This document shows, in pieces, positions 14,158 to 18,229 of a DNA stretch of 18,229 nucleotides. Numbering within the stretch: the stretch's first letter is position 1; every line of letters begins with the position of its first letter. The position numbers and the translations under genes were made by a program. Below the pieces are notes generated by a model, which was given only the letters and a program-made list of their open reading frames with translations, was not told where the DNA came from and did not search any database. The DNA lies in assembly GCA_027489915.1 (NCBI GenBank), contig JAIXZB010000111.1, positions 1 to 18,229 on the forward strand, given 5' to 3'. This DNA comes from Rickettsiales bacterium. GTDB lineage: Bacteria; Pseudomonadota; Alphaproteobacteria; Rickettsiales; UBA3002.

Positions 14158-15372
14158 TCACTTCTGGCGATTAATCTCAAGTAAGCGCAGGCGTAGGGCA
14201 TTGAGTTTGATAAACCCTTCTGCATCGCGCTGGTTATAGACGCTATCAGCCTCAAAGGTCACATGCTGCATCGAATATAAGCTGTGTGGCGATTTGCGGC
14301 CCACCACGCTTACGCTGCCTTTGTAAAGCTTAAGCTTAACAGTCCCGCTCACATTTTCCTGACTCTTATCAATCAGGGTTTGCAGCATTTCGCGCTCGGG
14401 GCTGAACCAGTAGCCGAAATAAACCAGCTCGGCGTAACGTGGCATAATATCGTCTTTCAAATGGGCAGCACCTCTATCCAGCGTAATCGATTCAATACCA
14501 CGGTGCGCTGCATGCAGAATCGTGCCGCCGGGCGTTTCATATACTCCGCGTGATTTCATGCCAACATAACGGTTTTCTACCAAATCTAGGCGCCCTACTC
14601 CGTGTTTGCCGCCCAGTTCGTTCAGTTTGGCAAGTAGCTTGGCGGGGCTAAGAGCTTCGCCATTCACCGCCACCGCATCACCACGCTCAAATTCCACCTC
14701 AATGTATTCAGGCGCATCAGGCGCTTTTTCAGGATCTACGGTAAGACGGAACATGCTGGTATCGGGCTGGTGCCATGGGTCTTCCAGCGCTTTGCCTTCA
14801 TAAGAAATATGCAGCAAATTCGCATCCATGCTATAAGGTGCTTCACCGTGCTTGTCTTTCGGCACAGGAATCTGGTGTTTCATAGCGTATTCAATCATTT
14901 GGGTGCGGCTGTTCAACTCCCACTCGCGCCAAGGAGCAATCACCTTAATATCGGGCTTGAGGGCGTAATACCCTAACTCGAAGCGCACTTGGTCATTGCC
15001 CTTGCCCGTAGCCCCATGGCACACCGCATCGGCACCGACCTGTTTGGCAATTTCAATCTGACGTTTGGCAATGAGTGGGCGGGCAATCGATGTGCCGAGC
15101 AAATAAACCCCCTCATAGAGCGCGTTGGCGCGGAACATGGGGAACACATAATCGCGCACAAATTCTTCGCGCAAATCATCAATAAAAATCTGCTTTACGC
15201 CCATCATTTCCGCTTTTGCGCGGGCTGGTTCGAGCTCTTCACCTTGGCCGATATCAGCTGTAAAGGTAATGACTTCGCAACCATAATTATCCTGCAACCA
15301 GCGCAGAATAATCGAAGTATCAAGCCCACCTGAATAGGCAAGAACGACTTTTTTGATAGCTGGTTTGCTCAT
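14158..15372 (-). CDS. argG: Argininosuccinate synthase
   Basis: Joins citrulline and aspartate using ATP to make argininosuccinate, the next-to-last step of arginine synthesis, in the cytosol. I start at the ATG at 15372 (404 residues) since GAGG lies about 6 bases upstream and the family starts just before the P-loop. The ATG at 15402 would add 10 unconserved residues. The PP-loop motif AYSGGLDTS is at 12-20, and HGATGKGNDQVRFE is at 119-132. The gene faces away from the thioredoxin-like gene across a shared 136-base gap. No argH is in the window. Confidence 0.97.
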   Translation of the reverse strand: MSKPAIKKVVLAYSGGLDTSIILRWLQDNYGCEVITFTADIGQGEELEPARAKAEMMGVKQIFIDDLREEFVRDYVFPMFRANALYEGVYLLGTSIARPLIAKRQIEIAKQVGADAVCHGATGKGNDQVRFELGYYALKPDIKVIAPWREWELNSRTQMIEYAMKHQIPVPKDKHGEAPYSMDANLLHISYEGKALEDPWHQPDTSMFRLTVDPEKAPDAPEYIEVEFERGDAVAVNGEALSPAKLLAKLNELGGKHGVGRLDLVENRYVGMKSRGVYETPGGTILHAAHRGIESITLDRGAAHLKDDIMPRYAELVYFGYWFSPEREMLQTLIDKSQENVSGTVKLKLYKGSVSVVGRKSPHSLYSMQHVTFEADSVYNQRDAEGFIKLNALRLRLLEINRQK

Positions 15373-15438
15373 GATACCCTCGCGTGTGTTGTAATACAGC
15401 ATGGTGCGTAATCAGAAATAGCTGTGAGTGCAATAGCA

Positions 15439-15473
15439 ATTATAACTCGCACACGGCATGTGCTTAGTATAAA
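15439..15473. promoter_or_regulatory. Divergent promoter region of argG and the thioredoxin-like gene
   Basis: On the minus strand a perfect -10 TATAAT lies at 15439-15444, about 60 bases before the argG start. On the plus strand TATAAA at 15468-15473 could be the -10 of the opposite gene. Between them is an inverted repeat GCACA-5-TGTGC (15449-15463), placed where an operator could control both. Neither -35 box is good. The regulator is unknown. Confidence 0.35.
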
Positions 15474-15508
15474 CGAGATTTCCATTATTCATTTCACCGA
15501 TAGTTTTC

Positions 15509-16078
15509 ATGAAAATCTTTCGTCTTGTATGCATATTTCTGGTGTCTTGCGTGGCGGGGTTTGCCGTAACTCATTTCGTTCGTACTCCTATTGCCATTAA
15601 ATCTGCGCCCATTGCATCTGCCGAGGAAATGGCGCGCGCGTTTCGCGCTATCAAACCAGTTGCACGCGAAACACTTGCCGATTTCTTTTCCCATCCCAAA
15701 GGTCAGGGAATTCTCTATATTTACCGCAGCGATTGTACATCCTGTGTTTCACAATGGATCGAACTTGCGAGTATCGAACGTAGTCTGCCGCTGCTTGCCA
15801 TTTCAGCCGATGATTCGCCGCAAGCATTCGCAATTTCTCTGGCGAGCACTCCTAAAATCATGGCTTTTACCCCTTATTACATGCCGCCAAGCCGAATATT
15901 GGGGCTACGTACCGAATTACGCGCTAAATCCTGCGGCTTTACTGGTGCTCTTCCTTTTGTGGCGATTACCGATGGTAAGGGCCAATGCCTCACCTCGTGG
16001 CAGGGATTAACTGCACGCAGCGCGATCGAAGCCGTGCTACAATACAAGGCTGCGCCCAAAATATCCGCAGTGCAGTAA
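15509..16078 (+). CDS. Membrane-anchored thioredoxin-like protein with CxxC
   Basis: A 189-residue protein whose N-terminus (about residues 4-24) is a hydrophobic anchor. LVSC at 11-14 also resembles a lipoprotein box, so it could be a lipoprotein instead. The rest should face the periplasm. ILYIYRSDCTSC (Cys76, Cys79) is a thioredoxin-type active site at the end of a beta strand, and GALPFVAITDGKG gives the cis-proline (Pro149) and the Gly-Lys turn of TlpA/DsbE-like folds. Cys142 and Cys160 are extra. A role in periplasmic thiol-disulfide exchange is likely, but the partner is unknown. It lies 79 bases upstream of ppa on the same strand. Confidence 0.7.
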   Translation: MKIFRLVCIFLVSCVAGFAVTHFVRTPIAIKSAPIASAEEMARAFRAIKPVARETLADFFSHPKGQGILYIYRSDCTSCVSQWIELASIERSLPLLAISADDSPQAFAISLASTPKIMAFTPYYMPPSRILGLRTELRAKSCGFTGALPFVAITDGKGQCLTSWQGLTARSAIEAVLQYKAAPKISAVQ

Positions 16079-16156
16079 AAACACGCAAAAGCACTTGCCT
16101 TCGCGCATCGGTGTTGCCATAACGCGCTGCAACAAACCTATTTAGAAGCAGCTATC

Positions 16157-16693
16157 ATGGATATCACTAAAATCGCAATCGGCCAGAATGTTCCTAGCGA
16201 AGTCAATGTCATCATCGAAGTGCCGATGGGCTCTGAGCCCATAAAATATGAGCTAGACAAAGACTCTGGCGCTATTTTTGTCGATAGATTCTTGCACACT
16301 GCCATGACCTATCCGTGCAACTATGGATTCATTCCTCACACTTTATCGCAAGATGGTGATCCCACCGATGTACTGGTCATAGGACGGAGACCTCTCATGC
16401 CAAGCTGCGTGGTCGCCGTGCGGCCGATTGGTGTATTGCTGATGGAAGACAATGCAGGGCATGACGAGAAAATCCTCGCTGTTCCTGCTAAACGCTTGCA
16501 CCCCTTCTGGGATGATGTCGAGGAATATACCGACCTGCCCAAAATCTTGCTTGATCAAATCCGCCATTTCTTTGAGCATTATAAAGACCTTGAAGAAAAC
16601 AAATGGGTCAAAGTCTCTGGATGGGGTGATAAAGCTAAGGCCGAACAGCTTATCCGCGAGGGTGTTGAGCGCGCGAAAGCGGCTAAAAGATAG
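16157..16693 (+). CDS. ppa: Inorganic pyrophosphatase, family I
   Basis: Hydrolyses pyrophosphate to phosphate in the cytosol, pulling biosynthetic reactions forward. The length of 178 residues matches the bacterial hexameric type. Residues follow E. coli numbering plus one: Glu21, Lys30, Tyr56, the signature DGDPTD with Asp66, Asp68 and Asp71, then Asp98, Asp103 and Lys105. All metal and substrate ligands are intact. The start is at the ATG after GAAGCAGCTATC, with only a weak ribosome binding site. It is followed after 104 bases by the membrane pyrophosphatase gene, so the cell has both a soluble and an energy-conserving route for pyrophosphate. Confidence 0.97.
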   Translation: MDITKIAIGQNVPSEVNVIIEVPMGSEPIKYELDKDSGAIFVDRFLHTAMTYPCNYGFIPHTLSQDGDPTDVLVIGRRPLMPSCVVAVRPIGVLLMEDNAGHDEKILAVPAKRLHPFWDDVEEYTDLPKILLDQIRHFFEHYKDLEENKWVKVSGWGDKAKAEQLIREGVERAKAAKR

Positions 16694-16797
16694 GCTTTGC
16701 CGCAGCGCAATATTAGAATTGCTTGCAATCTCAAATGATTGCTCTCTTATGCATGTGCCCTGGTTCGGGGTAGCTATGAAATTTAAGGGAGTAGTCC

Positions 16798-18229
16798 ATG
16801 ACCATCGAAGACATGCCAACCTTGATTTTGGCCTGCGGCGTGATTGCCGTATTATATGGCCTTATCACCATCCGTAGTATCCTTTCCCAAAGCCGTGGTA
16901 ACGATCGTATGATTGAAATCGCATCAGCCATTCAGGAAGGTGCAAAAGCCTATCTAAATCGCCAGTACACCACCATCGGTGGCGTGGGCGTTGTGATTAC
17001 CGCATTCCTCGCGTGGCAGCTTTCTACCGAAGTTGCGGTGGGGTTTGTGATTGGTGCCGTGATGTCGGGTGTTGCTGGTTATATCGGCATGTTAGTATCT
17101 GTACGCGCTAACGTGCGCACTACCGAAGCGGCGCGTAGCGGCATGCAAAAAGCCCTGTCGATTGCGTTTCAATCAGGCGCAGTTACGGGCTTGCTCGTGG
17201 TAGGCCTAGGCCTGCTCGGCACGGCGGGTTACTTCTTCTACCTGCAAAGTGTGGACACTCCGCTTCGCTCTATCATGGAAGCATTGGTTGCGCTCTCCTT
17301 TGGCGCATCACTCATTTCTATCTTTGCACGTCTGGGTGGCGGTATCTTCACTAAAGGTGCCGATGTAGGCGCAGACCTCGTAGGTAAGGTCGAAAAAGAT
17401 ATTCCCGAAGATGACCCTCGCAACCCTGCCGTGATTGCCGATAACGTGGGTGATAACGTGGGCGATTGCGCAGGTATGGCAGCCGATTTGTTTGAAACCT
17501 ATGTAGTTACCATCGTTGCAACCATGCTGCTTGCTGCGATTTACTTCACAGGTCAGGCGCAAGAAATGCTTTTGGTGTACCCGCTCGCTATTGGTGCGGT
17601 GTGTATTATTACCTCCATCATCAGCACCTTCTTTGTGCGCTTGGACAAATCACAGAACATCATGCAGGCTTTATATAAGGGCTTTATTGCTTCTGCGATT
17701 CTCTCCGCACTCGCCATCTACTGGCTCACAGGCACGTTCCTTGGGCTCGGCACAGAGTTCACCGTTGATACCCTCACTTTCACTGGTATGGATATCTTCT
17801 ATTGTGCGCTCGTGGGTCTTGGCGTTACTGGTGCGCTGGTGTGGATTACCGAATATTACACCTCCACCGCCTACCGCCCTGTCAAATCGGTAGCGCAAGC
17901 CTCAACTACGGGTCACGGCACTAACGTGATTCAAGGTTTGGCCGTATCGATGGAAGCAACAGGCTTGCCTATCATCGCTATCTGCGTGGGTATTGCTGTA
18001 TCGTTCCAGTTCTGCGGCTTGTTCGGGGTTGCGGTTGCTGCAACCACCATGCTCGCGCTGGCTGGAATCGTTGTGGCGCTCGATGCTTATGGGCCAGTGA
18101 CCGACAACGCAGGCGGCATTGCCGAAATGGCGGGCCTGCCCGCAGAAGTGCGTGTGGTAACCGATGCACTCGATGCGGTGGGCAACACCACCAAAGCTGT
18201 GACCAAAGGCTACGCCATTGGTTCGGCAG
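16798..18229 (+). CDS. hppA: Membrane-bound proton-pumping pyrophosphatase, 3' end outside the window
   Basis: Couples pyrophosphate hydrolysis to ion pumping across the cytoplasmic membrane. It opens at the ATG at 16798, with AAGGGAG 6 bases upstream, and stays open to the right edge (477 codons), so roughly the last third is missing. Many transmembrane helices alternate with the substrate loops. The signature GADVGADLVGKVEKDIPEDD is followed by NPAVIADNVGDNVGDCAGMAADLFETY. Near the edge, GNTTKAVTKGYAIGS has Lys466 and Thr469, the pair that marks the K+-independent subfamily, which pumps protons; K+-dependent forms have Ala and Gly there. It is likely an energy-saving partner of the adjacent ppa. 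Confidence 0.95.
   Translation, partial: MTIEDMPTLILACGVIAVLYGLITIRSILSQSRGNDRMIEIASAIQEGAKAYLNRQYTTIGGVGVVITAFLAWQLSTEVAVGFVIGAVMSGVAGYIGMLVSVRANVRTTEAARSGMQKALSIAFQSGAVTGLLVVGLGLLGTAGYFFYLQSVDTPLRSIMEALVALSFGASLISIFARLGGGIFTKGADVGADLVGKVEKDIPEDDPRNPAVIADNVGDNVGDCAGMAADLFETYVVTIVATMLLAAIYFTGQAQEMLLVYPLAIGAVCIITSIISTFFVRLDKSQNIMQALYKGFIASAILSALAIYWLTGTFLGLGTEFTVDTLTFTGMDIFYCALVGLGVTGALVWITEYYTSTAYRPVKSVAQASTTGHGTNVIQGLAVSMEATGLPIIAICVGIAVSFQFCGLFGVAVAATTMLALAGIVVALDAYGPVTDNAGGIAEMAGLPAEVRVVTDALDAVGNTTKAVTKGYAIGSA

Noticed and set aside
14138..14163. AGTGAT/ATCACT hairpin at the end of argG as a terminator
   Set aside because: It overlaps the stop codon region, has a large loop and no T-run.

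Overview
The window looks like a piece of an alphaproteobacterial chromosome. The best evidence is gene order: gyrA, coaD, a secreted cyclophilin, queA and tgt lie on one strand in the order common in that class. The GyrA C-terminal domain carries an acidic insertion, and a K+-independent-type membrane pyrophosphatase (Gly-Asn-Thr-Thr-Lys) lies next to the soluble pyrophosphatase. Most genes have moderate GC content, with a few clearly AT-richer ones. Complete pyrimidine and arginine genes argue against a strongly reduced parasite. I cannot name the order or genus.

Layout. Positions 1-421 (minus) hold the N-terminal part of a DUF817 membrane-protein gene, broken by an apparent one-base deletion in an A5 run and cut by the window edge. 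Positions 492-5694 (plus) are a close-packed row: pyrB, a small AT-rich gene for a secreted cysteine-containing protein (possibly Rap1a/Tai-like), pyrC, then a membrane-bound O-acyltransferase and its SGNH-like partner, whose stop and start overlap. Positions 5697-5873 hold tRNA-Lys(UUU) on the minus strand and, about 100 bases away, a decayed copy of its 3' end. Positions 5953-12822 (minus) run, in transcription order, gyrA, coaD, bfd, bfr, cyclophilin, queA, tgt. The iron-storage pair bfd-bfr sits inside the housekeeping block behind its own promoter, which overlaps two Fur-like boxes. Positions 12939-14087 (minus) hold two unrecognised genes. Then come argG (minus), a divergent membrane-anchored thioredoxin-like protein (plus), ppa (plus) and the start of hppA (plus, running off the right edge).

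How the genes work together. PyrB and PyrC carry out consecutive steps of UMP synthesis. The MBOAT/SGNH pair probably acylates an envelope or exported glycan. QueA and Tgt both act in queuosine tRNA modification. Bfr stores iron as ferric mineral, and Bfd reduces it for release. Ppa and HppA both hydrolyse pyrophosphate, HppA with ion pumping.

Points of most interest: a Tgt lacking two of its four zinc ligands, a dihydroorotase with Gln in place of the first metal-binding His, the AT-rich gene inside the pyr row, the iron-regulated bfd-bfr insertion, the duplicated tRNA end, and the two orphan genes between gyrA and argG. I saw no CRISPR array, insertion sequence, integrase or rRNA. No previously undescribed multi-gene system is convincingly shown; the small orphan genes are the best candidates for something new.
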